From Coturnix japonica (lineage: Eukaryota; Chordata; Aves; Galliformes; Phasianidae), in contig NC_029536.1 of NCBI RefSeq assembly GCF_001577835.2, positions 3,534,001-3,598,000 of the forward strand: 64,000 nucleotides of DNA. Direction: 5' to 3'. Made by a program: the position numbers and the translations under genes. The notes beneath the pieces were generated by a model. That model was not told the origin of the DNA and did not search any database. It was given only the letters and a program-made list of their open reading frames with translations. Of this stretch, positions 1 to 15,025 are shown in pieces; position 1 is the first letter of the stretch, and each line of letters begins with the position of its first letter.

Positions 1-847
1 CTGCAGCAGCACAGCGTTGTGTGACCGAACACAGCTCAGAGGAACGAGCAGGTGAGAAAACCGCGGGGCAAGGGCAGGCAGCACAGAGCACTCGCCTGCA
101 ATGATGTTCTGCTATTGCTTCCTACCTCTTTGGCCTCTCAGGGAAATAGTCCAGCAAGAAAAAAAGTTATTATAGTGCTGTAGCTATTATAACACTAGAG
201 TTTTGCCAGTTGGTAGGATAATTATATTGCTATAATAAGTTCTGCCACTGCATAGAGCCTGTGCTGGTTCAGAGTGTAATTATTCTAGCAGAACTATGTC
301 GGTATAACTCCCCCTGTGAATACTACTCTGGAAAAAGCAATTTTATTCTGATATAATTACTTCATTTATTATTCCTCTGTTACTTTCTTACTGAACCCAT
401 CTTTTAAACATTTGTCCTTCCCAGGAGTCCTATTTAAAATATCATCTCCCTTGATCATTTTACCAATTATGTATCTTTTCTCTCCATCCCTCCCTCCTAC
501 TCTGCTTCGTTCTCTCATGCTGTACTCCTTCAGCAGTCTTATTTTCTCCCTTCTCCCTCCTCCTGTCCACCCTATTTTCTATGCCAGTTTTTGCTTAGCT
601 CAGACTTCACTTTTGCAGTCCTCTGGAGTCTGCTGTGGTACCTTTCCTAAATAAACTGGCTAATAAGCTGCACTAATTGCCCTGCTTCAGCAGCGTGTGA
701 AGCTGAACTGCCTTGGAACACGCAGAGGTAGAAATGTTTACATCAGGTAAAACACAACTGCCCTTTTTATCCCTCCCCTGACGACTTCATCCTGCTCCTC
801 CATGCTCCCATCCCACCCAGCTCCTGCACAGGGTGCATTATACTCAC
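1..847 (-). other. Presumed intron 1 of the cortistatin-like gene
   Basis: No somatostatin-type hormone motif is present on the minus strand here. The first bases of the window read, on the minus strand, as a pyrimidine/purine tract ending GCTGCTGCAG, which could be the splice acceptor of exon 2 starting just outside the window. AT-rich sequence fills 160-420. Nothing else coding was recognised. Confidence 0.4.
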
Positions 848-949
848 CCTACTGTTCTGTAACGCGAGTCTCTCTTCTCCAGGCAGCGCAGTGGCTCTCA
901 CGCTCCACACCAGCAGCAGAACAGACACTAGGCTGGCCACCAGCTGCAT
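848..949 (-). CDS. CORT: Cortistatin / somatostatin-2 precursor, exon 1 (partial gene)
   Basis: The exon codes for 34 residues and ends at a consensus donor (AGG|GTGAGT) in phase 0. The first 21 residues form a signal peptide: MQLV, a Leu/Val/Ser-rich core, then WSVRATA before the likely cleavage. The propeptide begins LPGEERLALQNSR. From memory, fish and bird somatostatin-2 (Pro2-somatostatin / cortistatin) precursors start MQLL-SLVS-LLLV, continue SVRA-AL-P-EER, and have the exon junction after Ser-Arg, followed by ELxKERK; the somatostatin intron is also phase 0. The mature cyclic peptide (expected to end CKNFFWKTFTSC) would be in exon 2, and I do not find it between 1 and 847, so it should lie just outside the window. 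In human, CORT is in the same 1p36.22 region but not next to SRM. The product would be a secreted neuropeptide acting on somatostatin receptors. The family call rests on the signal and propeptide only; another secreted hormone precursor is possible. Confidence 0.68.
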
Positions 950-1044
950 GATGCACAGGCTGTGACTACTGTGCTGAATTAGGAAGACTGGGAGAGGGAG
1001 CTGTTTCTGGGCTCTCTTCTGCCTCAGACAATGGCTGCAGCCCC

Positions 1045-1080
1045 TTTTATAGCCCTCCCCCTAGCCCAGTGGGTGACGCA
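1045..1080 (-). promoter_or_regulatory. TATA box and CRE-like element upstream of the cortistatin-like gene
   Basis: On the minus strand a TATAAAA box (1045-1051) lies about 95 bases upstream of the ATG, so transcription probably starts near 1015-1020. A TGCGTCA site (1074-1080), one base off a CRE/AP-1 consensus, lies about 25 bases further upstream, followed by an ATTA-type homeodomain core near 1084. The known somatostatin promoter has the same plan of TATA box, CRE and TAAT elements. The factors that bind here are inferred. Confidence 0.55.
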
Positions 1081-1091
1081 AACAATTAAGT

Positions 1092-4000
1092 CTATATCAA
1101 AGGCAAATTAGACTTTGGAGAGGTTGTTAACACTTGGCTGCTTGAGTGGGATACTTCAGTGCCTCTGGGCTTTCCATGTGCCAGACCTGCAGAGAAAGCA
1201 AGGGTTTGGGATTCTCCAATAACACGCTGTTTCTTTACCCCCAATAATTGTAGGAAACGTCTGTGCCTCTTCCAGTTAGCTGAATTCTGCTTGGGAACAT
1301 AACGCTGGCTGGAACAGACCACCAGGTTTGCACCAACATCTGGCCAACACTGGGTGACACAGAAGGAAAAGGTTAAATTTTTGACCATCAGTACTAGGTA
1401 TGAGCAGCTCAGACCCTCAGCCATTGTATCTAAACAGCTCTGGACTCGAGGGTTACTTGGATCCAGATCTCTGCATTTCACGATATATCTCATTACAGAA
1501 TGCCAGTATGCCTGGTTTTCTTTTACAGTAAAATAGGGACACGGGTTGTAGCAATGCAATAACATCATGCCTTGCAAATGTATTTACAGCTACAAGGAGG
1601 CCAATTAGTAGTTACTGGTTTTTGGTTTTAGTATTGTTTCAGCGTGTCTTGAACCAGTCCCAGTGGTAGGGATCAACACAGTGAGTTCTGACTAGGAGAT
1701 GCTGGGTTTAAGTGTGTTAAAGGGGAAACAAACCACTGAACAACTGATTATAATTGGAGCTGTTCCATGTAGTGGGACTTCAGGAAGAAGCCTGCGATGT
1801 GTTGACATTGACTGCAGACTGCTTGGCATGTGTCCCTGCCTTCTTCCAGTACCTGGTTAGCAGTAAGGAATGCTTCTCCCTTTGCACAAAACGTGATCCC
1901 AAAGTGAGACTGGTTTGGGGGCCAGCAGAAGGTGCTGTTTAAGCACGGCTGCCTGCTTTCCTTTGCCCCTGTCACCGGATGGCATCCACTGTCTCATTCA
2001 GTTTAGATGCAGTGACTGAGCTAAGGATCCCAACTCACTTTCTCCAGAAGCATTTGCCTCAGGGCGAGCTCCATTCTGAACCAACCCCAACAGTCAAACG
2101 GTGTATTACCATCCTAAGTTAGCACATAAAAAAGCACAGAGATGTGACTTAGCCAGAAGGTTGCTGTGTTTTCGTTCCCCACTTGCACTGCTCATCAGTG
2201 TCAAAGTTCTTGGGAAGAGCATGATGAGGCTCTGCCTGCAAACAATCCGAGTGCCAGCTACACAATCCCAGGTGATCTTAAGAGAGAAGACTCCATCTCA
2301 CCCACACATCTTTTTAAAGGAGTACCTGATTCCCTCACCAAAAGTTACAAGGAAGAAGTTTTTCTAAGTAATAGGGACCTGTGGGGAGTTAACAATCCAG
2401 CCATTTTCCTGAGAAACCTGTAACCTTATTGCTCCCCATCCCTCCTCATGAGGGCTGGCTCCCATGCACCAGTTTCAGTTGAAACATTACCCGTTCCCTT
2501 TTAAACTCATCTTGCTAGTTTATCAGAATTGCTGCATTACCCTTCGTAATGGATTCTGTCAAACACTTCCCAGCCTGTCTGGGGCTCGAGACAGAGAGCA
2601 GCAAAGGAGCAGACTCCAGTGAGTAAAGCAAATCACAGGGACCTGCAAAATGACCCGCAGCCGATTTGCTCTGGGAGAGGAAAAATGGGAGAGTAGCAAA
2701 TGGAGAAAGCACGCTTGGTTGCTCAAGAGGAACGAAGGGCATGTACCTGTGTGAGATGTGGCTGGGCTGACAGGCAAGCAGAAGGTGAATCCTGTACTGT
2801 TGCTTACAAGGCAGGACTAAACCTCATGGGTCAAGTAGCCCAAAAGCCAGACACAACAACAGCAGTGCAGCCAGGTCTCCATGCTGGGGGCTGCTGAACC
2901 AAACTGCTTGTTCAAATAAATGTGGTTTTTCATGCCTACATTAGTTTGTCCTCAAGCTCTGATCCTCCTGCCCTTTTGCAGAGCCCCTGCCAGCTCCTGT
3001 AACATTATGCTGACAACCCCCTCCAAAGGAAGCAGAATAACTCCACAGCAATACAATGTTCTTTATAGTAACAGGAAAGAAGTATCAACATGTTGCACCA
3101 GGATTGCTACTGTTCCCCACACCCTGTCACACTGACTGGCTGACCTTAAGCTCACCCAAACTTCTCCTTTGCCAACCCTTAAATGCTTATCACTGCACAG
3201 GGAGGTTTAAGGCCTTCCCCTGCCATCCTCTTGACATCTACTCTCCCTCAGTTATCTGACTCACCCATTTACAAGTCCTTTCTCATTGATTTTCATTGAC
3301 ATTTTCTCCTGCCTGGAGCACTGTGAGTGGGTCACTACCTCTTTACAGTGAGGGCAGATCTGTTTGCAATCAGCATGTCAGAGAACACATCCATCAGAGC
3401 CTGGTACAGGTGGGGATCCTCCAGATGGAAATTCAGCATAGAAAATGGCTTGAAAAGGCCTGGGTAGGCACCAAAGCTCACAGAATATGCTTACACAATT
3501 ATAACCACTGCCATCTTCTTGTGATAAAGGATGACCAAGTAATATGCACAGGGGATTTTGTCTTCGAAGGGGATCATTGCCCTCTTGTCAGCATGTCTAT
3601 ACAGCAGTGAAGGCATTACTGGAATACAAAATGGAACACAATGTCTGGCACCAAATGCCACATTAAAGGAATTAGATCATCTCTATTACTTTTCCTCTGT
3701 GGATATCTTTGCTGTCTTCTACCCATTTGTTGCCTGGTCTGAATTTGGATCATCAGGCATTTTGAAGCACGCTGCAGAATTGCATCAGGCTTCCTGAACA
3801 GGTCCAGGTTCCCAAAGGTGGGACACTCATCTGCAGCTAAGGCAGGGTTGCAATACCTTTCCTGTCACTGGAAGCCTTTCTGCTTGCCCTCAAGAGTCCC
3901 TGGTTGCAAAGGACAACGCAATAAATAAAGCAAAGCTCATCTGACAGTTGTGAGCCTTACTGGAAGGGGAAACCAATTTGTCCATGGGCCTGAAATCACA

Positions 4001-7000
4001 GCTGATTTATCAGGCCAGACTTGCAGTATTCCCTTACAGTGCAGTCCCCAAAGGACTCCACAAAGCATACAAGTGGCTGTGTCAGCCATGGCTTTCATCA
4101 GCTCTAATCTAACAGACCCAAGAAAGAGCGTGGGTTGGAGCCTACAGCTCCCACTCATCTCTGATAAGAGCTGCAGAGCAGGTGCAGAGGGAGGAGGGGA
4201 ACGCCACAGGGATGCTGCTGTCAGAGCACACATGACTACAAGCCTGTTACAGCTCTCAGGGGAGGCAGAGTGTGAGGAGCTGTGCTGCCTTTGACCTCAA
4301 CAGGACTGCAGGAGGGCAGGCATAGTGCTTCAGTGGTACGCTCAAAACCTTTTATTTCAGTGTGCAGTGTAAAGTTAAAACACTTCAGGTTTGCCACTCA
4401 AAAAACAACTACTTGCTCTGAGACACTTCAAAATACTGCAAGTTTTCCACTGAAAATGCTTTGCCCAGCTCCAAGCATGTCGGGCTGTGAAACAGACTAA
4501 GGATGCATGGGATAACTACTGCCTCATGACATATGGACTGACCTCTGTTACACCAGACTCATCCCATCGGTGGCAAGGGATTCCTGAGGGACTGCATATG
4601 CTCTGTGCCTCGTGGGAACTCAGGCAGAAACAGCTGGGCACTGACGTTAGCACACAGGGCTGAGCCTGCCAGGGATCGCTCGGCTGGGAGAGCCTCACAC
4701 GGGGATTCACACACTTGAATTGAGGTTCTGGTTATTCCTCTCCTGCAGCTGAAGGGGGATGAAACACACACAAAGGTCATCACATACATCACCTCGCCCT
4801 TGTTGCTGGCAAGCAGGATCAGCTTGCTAAAGCAAATTCCCTCAGTGCTGTTCAGTACCAAGGAGAGGGCAGCCAGCTCCATGTTTCAATGTGGCTTTGC
4901 AGGCTGCAAACCACGGAGCTGCCGTTCCTGCCACTGACATCTTTCACATTCCTAATGATCCTCCTGCCTTCATCTGCTTCACATGTCGCTGTTCCGTAGT
5001 AATTGAGATCCCCTGGCTCTAATTCCCCACCTCCTGCATATTTAAAAGCATTTAACCCCATCCTATACACAATCTTCACCGAGACTTCTCAGTATTCATT
5101 AAATTCCTCATCTTACTTTTTAATGACGTTTTGTCTGACTTTGTCTAGACTGGAGCTGCTTTTTCATGCTTTTGTCCAAGCTTTCCCCTTTTTCTCCCCC
5201 CATTATTTTATCATAGAATCTGGCCTCTCCCTGATCTTGGTGGCATATATATGTTTTTTTTCTTTGACTGTTTGCTTATTGAGACTGTTGTTCTCTGATG
5301 CAAGATGAACTGTCATTCCTGCCTCAGCAATCCCTTGCTCCAGCCAAGCTCCATCAATAATTCAGCCAGGCCTTGATAACATTAGCTCTGGATGAATAAG
5401 ACACTCATACCAATTAACTGGCTGAAAGGGCTCAAGAGATATGGGCAAGAGATTTCTCTTGGTTTTTTTTAAGCTCTTTTCTGAACTCTGAAAAATTGAG
5501 TTATTTTAATAAGTAAAGCACAGAGCAGAGAGTCTGATGGTTCAAAAGGCGCCAAGAGGCTGAAGGAATTGATGTGCTGAAGCCCATCAGGCTCTGTTAC
5601 CTCATCTGACTCCACCTGCTCTCAGTGATACTGCAATGTGTGGTACATGGGACAAAGCCTGACCCTCTCCACGTAGCTCCCAGCTTAACAAGGTACAGAA
5701 CATGACTGCAGCATGTCTAGACAAACAGCATCTTCGTGGATCTCTGCTTACGAGCAGCACTGCCTGACCAGCCTCAGGCAAAAGAAGCTAAGACTTCAGA
5801 GCAGTTACTCAAGCCTTTCAGTTGCCCCAACTGGAGACGCTGCAAAGACAGCTTTCAACATTCATGCTCAATTCAGCTGGAGAATTCATCATTCATCATC
5901 CCATCGTTTTTTCTCCTGTTAGGCATATCTCAAATTGTCAGTCTCCTTTTAATCCCTGGCATCCCAGTGTCACAGCATCCTGCAGCAGAACAGCTCACAC
6001 CTCGTTATACCTACAGAAGGGATAATCACCTGCAGACACCCATTAGCTGACAGGTGACTGCCACAACAACTGCTGCTCTAGCAGTTATATGGCTTGCAGG
6101 CCTCACAGCAGTGCTTAACCAGTAAGTAAATGACTTTAAGAGTCCTAAATTGCTCAAAGCTGCTCCGACAGAAGCAGCTGTAGAAGCACAGATTCACATT
6201 CCCTCTTGCTGCATTGTTTGAATGCTTGATTCAAGCATGGATGTGTCTTCACCTATCGCAAGGCACTGCAGCACATAACTGCCTGTAAAGAACACTGATT
6301 GAAAACTACTCAAGTTGTTCACTGGACCTTATCTACGCACAGAACATGTGCATCTTAGATGGCAAACAGCCTCATCTCCCTGTTCTCACCACTGCTCACT
6401 CACTGAACTTTCTTGAGAGCTCAGAGAAACAGAAGGAAGAAGCTGTGTGGAAGCCAGGAACAGGTTGGAGGGAGCTCTTTTGCTCCTGGGCATTGTACTC
6501 ACCGAGGGTGGGTGGGTGGAAGGCTTGAACTTGTTACCAGTTGGCAGCTGCTCTAAGGCCTTCCTGGATTGCAGTCTTAGTCTTGATCCAGCTCCAAGAG
6601 AGAGAAGGTGCTAGAGGTGGTTTCTGTCAAGGATGAAGGGCTGAATGGGACTCAGGTCCCACAGCAATTGAAAAAGGAGTAGCTAGAGCTAGCCTCTATT
6701 ATACTGATCTCCTCTTAGTGATAAAAATACACGAGTAGAGCAATGCCAACGCCTCCATGGCCTTCTGTACAAGGACATATCTAACTAATCAGTAACTGCA
6801 GGAAAAAGAAGAGTTTCCCAGAAAATTAAATGACAAAACCAATGAAATTTTCTAGATACAACACAACTAAAACATTATCCACATTGCTTTGCAGCTCAGC
6901 AGTGCTTCTGCAAACACTTACAGCTACAGAGAAGCTGCACCAATACCTGCAGTGGAAGGGGCAAACCAGGAAAGAAAAGGGAAGTCTCATAAAGGAGAAA

Positions 7001-8190
7001 GCAGGAAGGTATTTGCTGACACCACTGAAACAGGCCTCTTGCTGTAGGCAGTCAGTGGCTGCACCATCTGTGCTGTTTGCAAGGTCACATTTATGGCAAA
7101 GCTCAATCCCAAACGTTGCAGAATGCTGCTCCTTCTGGTTTTCTCTCAACCAACCCAGATCTCCCTCAGGACTGGATGTTTTTTTCTTGATTCTCCTGAT
7201 GCCACCTAGCGACTGTTCTCAGCCTGTTCAGCACCTGGGCTTCAGTGCATGGTTTCAGCCCTCAGAGCCACTCAGCTATTGCAAATTATGGACAGTGCAA
7301 CCAAGTGGGGCCAGTGATTGACAGGAACTAAGCTGCGCTCACAGGGAGATGAGCAGATAGAAAACAGCTTAGAAATGTACAGCATAGGCAGCATTTGGAC
7401 TAGGGAATAGCTGGAATGGAAGGTACAAGACTTGTGCAGCTCAGAGGATTAGAGAAGCTGGATCTACCACGCAGCCAGGTTACAGTACGAAGCAAGCAAC
7501 AGGATCATTCTCCACAACTGACTTTTATGACATTAGTCAGCTCTAGAGACAAGGCAGACAGGAGGTCACACCAAGTAGCGAGTGCCCCCGGATGCTTCTG
7601 ACAAGCACAGCAAACTTTCAGACGCCGTCACCACTCCCACACTCCCCCAAAGAAATACACCAACCCACACTGATGTCACCTTAACCAGAGCCGAGTGTTT
7701 AATTGATTGCAAGGGAGTGATAACTGCACAGCGGTTGTGCTGGGAAGATCCCCATTGCACAGTGGTGGCACGGAGACTTTAAACCAGAAGTAGACGTGGA
7801 GGAAGATCCATCTCACAACACAGTAAAACGAAAAACATCTTACACATCTGGGGATTCTGGGGGCTGCGTTAGAAGTAATGATGCCTCCTAACGACTAGCA
7901 AATACCCAGGCCTGAGGCACCTCAGAAAGACTGAGATGAGATTTGTCAGCACAACTGCCTCCCCAGCATCAGTACTTAACAGCAGGCAATGGATCTAAGG
8001 TTTGCTTTTTGTCTTTTTTTATATATATATATATATTTATACTTTTATATATAAAGCGCCTATCACCTGATTGATAAACATTCTTTGGAACCATTCTGAT
8101 GGCAGGGGTAAGAACAGGAGTCAGCCTGTTAGTACCTCACCATTTCTGTTTCCAACCAATTGAAAAAAAAAAGCCACAAGACTTTGCTGC
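1092..8190. other. Intergenic stretch between the cortistatin-like gene and SRM
   Basis: About 7 kb without a recognised gene. The open frames here (up to about 163 codons near 6830-7321 plus, and 161 codons at 1092-1577 minus) show no family motifs, no supporting splice pattern and unremarkable composition. In mammals MASP2 and TARDBP lie downstream of SRM; I found no serine-protease (GDSGGP-like), CUB or RRM coding sequence here. Confidence 0.5.
8014..8057. repeat. AT-rich microsatellite, (TA)n
   Basis: A T-run (8014-8020) is followed by about eight TA units and then degenerate TTTATA/TATATA sequence. It lies just beyond the probable SRM 3' end. Confidence 0.85.
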
Positions 8191-8208
8191 CAGCCTGGCA
8201 CGCTGGCG

Positions 8209-8214
8209 TTTAAT
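8209..8214 (-). terminator. SRM: Candidate SRM poly(A) signal (ATTAAA)
   Basis: On the minus strand ATTAAA is followed within about 40 bases by a G/U-rich tract ending in a run of T. It would give a 3'UTR of about 600 nt. No AATAAA was seen between the stop codon and this point; a second ATTAAA lies at 7698-7703. cDNA 3' ends would decide between them. Confidence 0.4.
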
Positions 8215-8803
8215 ACTGCTACTCCATCAGGGTTGGAGGGAGACTTATTGTGAATGGCAACAGTTTGCACTGTGACTTCTCCAGCTGTGCTGCTGAACAG
8301 CGCGGGCATCACAGCAGGGCAGTGGGATGTGAAGGCTCAGACCCGTTACCAGTCAAAACGTCTCAGCAGCAGGGAGCTCCTATTAGGAGAGAGCAAGCTA
8401 ACTTTGTGCACAAAGCTCTCGCTCTCTGTGCTTAAGGCCGAGTCAGTGAACCTCCTGGACTCTTCCCAAGTTTCAGAAGATCACCAGACAGAAATACATG
8501 TCAGTTATAAATATATCGTTGTCAGTTGGGTGGAGGCAAATTTAGAGTGGGTAAAAAGAGGAGAGGAAGGAAGAAGACATCTTACATTTCCAGTACTGCA
8601 AACAACGGTTTTGACCTCACGCAATAAGTCACTGGACCTTTCAATAGTCTTATCTGGGTTATGACACATCAAAGGGAATGTTGGCTGGCAAGGGGTTAAA
8701 CAATCCCACACAGTGGAGAGCAAATCTGTAGTCTGCTAGGAAGGTCCCCACATCACTGATGATCTCAGGGTCCAACTTGAAGGGAAGAAGTAGCTTCTCA
8801 GTC

Positions 8804-13166
<4,363 letters not shown>

Positions 13167-13233
13167 TCAGGGCCCCACACGCCGCCGCGCCCCGCCCCGC
13201 CCCCGCCGCGAGCGCGCGCGCCGCTGCGCTCCC

Positions 13234-13328
13234 ATTGGCCGCCAGCCCAACGCAGCGCAACCATTGGATCGGAGACGCGTGACGTCAGCGCCAGCAGGGT
13301 AGTGCGGCCGGAGCACAGGGGCCACGTG
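13234..13328 (-). promoter_or_regulatory. SRM: SRM promoter: two CCAAT boxes, a full CRE and an E-box
   Basis: On the minus strand CCAAT boxes lie at 13234-13238 and 13263-13267. A perfect palindromic CRE (TGACGTCA) lies at 13280-13287 and a CACGTG E-box at 13323-13328. There is no TATA box. Spacing suggests start sites about 13150-13200. Mammalian SRM is a MYC target through CACGTG boxes; that this one is used is inference. Confidence 0.65.
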
Positions 13329-13354
13329 CGGCGGCGCGCCAAGAGCTGCCAATG

Positions 13355-13424
13355 AACTGAACCGAACTGAGCCGAACAGAACCGAACCGAACAGAACGGA
13401 ACGGAACCGAACAGAACAGAACCG
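13355..13424. repeat. Pentanucleotide array, 14 units of AACNG
   Basis: Fourteen consecutive 5-base units in perfect register: AACTG, AACCG, AACTG, AGCCG, AACAG, then AACCG/AACAG/AACGG variants, about 340 bases upstream of the SRM ATG. A related, less regular array lies at 13062-13104. There are no indels in the register, only substitutions at positions 2 and 4 of the unit. Confidence 0.85.
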
Positions 13425-13432
13425 GAGCCGGA

Positions 13433-14880
13433 CGGAGCACGGGGTGCGGCGTTACCTGCAGCGGGGTGTCGGGGTGCCGGGCTGACTGCGGGGCGGGGGG
13501 CACTGAGCGGGTCCGCACGCGGGTGCCTGAAACAGAGCCCAGAGTTGAGCGTTACATAGGAATCAAGGCGTCATGGAGCACTGAGCCCGTCAGTGAGCAT
13601 TGGGGCTTTGGGCACAGCTCACACTGACTGCGCCAAACCCATCGTCACACAATGTACATCATCATCACTGACACTGCGCCTTGTGTAAGGCCCGGCAGGA
13701 GAGCTCAACCACATCGGTTTTAATCCCTCTGGCCGCCAATGGGTCTTTCATTGAGATTTACACAGTTCAGTTTGTTCAGTTGTACAGTCAGAAGTAGCAG
13801 AGCTGCCCAACGGAGCACAGCCCGTCCCATAGTGGCTAAAGCTGCTGTTCATGTGCCTCAGTTCTAACGTGCAGCCAGGCTTTGAGGGTGACATGGGGGG
13901 AAAACCTTCCACTGTTCAGCAGATACAGGAAAAGACTGAACACAAGCACAAACCCACCAGGCATCCTCAGCCCTTTACAAAGTGCAGCCCTGGGGCTGGG
14001 AGCAGACTGACCACTGCTCACTGAGCTTGCAGCTCGCTGTCATTGCTCCAGCAGGTGAGCGTGGCATGGAACATCTTTAGGCTGAAACACTGGTGTAAAG
14101 ACAAGAAATATTGGGACAAGCTGCACTGCTGAGTGACCAGTAACCCAGGAACAAAGTTGTACCAGCCCCTACTATGGGCTTATCCCTATTCTATGGTTCT
14201 ATACAGCCCCAGAATGCTCAAGTTCTTTACCTCCATCCTAGGAGTGCTCCCAACTTTCTCTGTGCATTCAGAGTAAGCTCAGCCACCCCTAAACCAAACC
14301 ACGGGCTGGTATTCCTTGTACAGAGGCATCAGGGTCACTCACTCTGAGTATTTACAACTATGAAACACCAGGGTAGCTGTGCCGACACCTGGCTGCCTCA
14401 CAGAACCTCTCTGGCTTTCCTCAAGTCAATACTGTGCTCTGTTTTGTACATTCAAGCATTGCTGTCACTCTGTAACCATGTACTTTGTCTGATCTAAAAA
14501 GCACCTCAACCCTTATACACCTCCCCCCTCACCATCTTTACTCAGTAATACTAACCCTGCCAGGAACATTCTCATTTTTCATGTTACCTTGTCTTGCAAA
14601 AGACGAGCTGTGCAGTTCAATGCGTAAGCAAGGGCTCAGGTCAGCCTGGCCTTACTTCCTCCTCTGGACTTGCTGGGGTTTAAGTCACATCTACTGAATC
14701 TCTCAATTACTTTTGTGCTGGCTTCAGAGATGCCAAAGGGTTCCTCCATATCCACTTAAGCTTAATCTGACTGCATTTGAGGACAAACTTACAAAATTAG
14801 AAACAATGTGACATTGTGAGTATAATTATGAAGAACAGCGTGAATATAATAAAAGCCAAAGCAATTAAGATGTTTTCCCT
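13433..14880. other. Gap between the SRM promoter and the EXOSC10 3' end
   Basis: No gene was recognised. A minus-strand CTGCAG|GTAACG near 13455 resembles a splice donor and could mark an untested upstream noncoding SRM exon. The rest is ordinary single-copy-looking sequence; a short ATTCTATGG-TTCTATA string near 14190 resembles a CR1 tail but is too short to call. Confidence 0.45.
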
Positions 14881-14899
14881 TTTGGAAAAAAAAGGGGAT

Positions 14900-14905
14900 T
14901 TTAAT
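14900..14905 (-). terminator. EXOSC10: Candidate EXOSC10 poly(A) signal (ATTAAA)
   Basis: ATTAAA on the minus strand lies about 120 bases after the stop codon and is followed within 10 bases by a run of eight T. The short 3'UTR this implies would suit this gene. No AATAAA was seen on the minus strand between the stop and 13.5 kb. Confidence 0.5.
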
Positions 14906-15025
14906 GGGCTTAAAAACATTTCTGTATGAAAACTGCTCATTGACCAGTATTTGCCTTTCCATGGTTACAGTCCTTCTGACTATTGTTTCCTTCAGCAGCA
15001 GCTCCCACAGCTCCCGTAACAAGGA

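Noticed and set aside
1092-1577. 161-codon minus-strand open frame upstream of the cortistatin-like promoter
   Set aside because: It has no recognisable domain and lies beyond the TATA box of the next gene. Treated as chance.
3619-3864. An open minus-strand stretch of 82 codons with protein-like composition
   Set aside because: No family recognised, no start or splice support, and frames to either side are broken by stops. This length is expected by chance in 7 kb of intergenic DNA.
6830-7321. 163-codon plus-strand open frame
   Set aside because: No motif, no codon pattern and no neighbouring exon. Treated as chance.
14130-14205. Possible CR1 tail (ATTCTATGG-TTCTATA)
   Set aside because: Only about 15 bases resemble a CR1 3' end, and the preceding sequence does not match the element.
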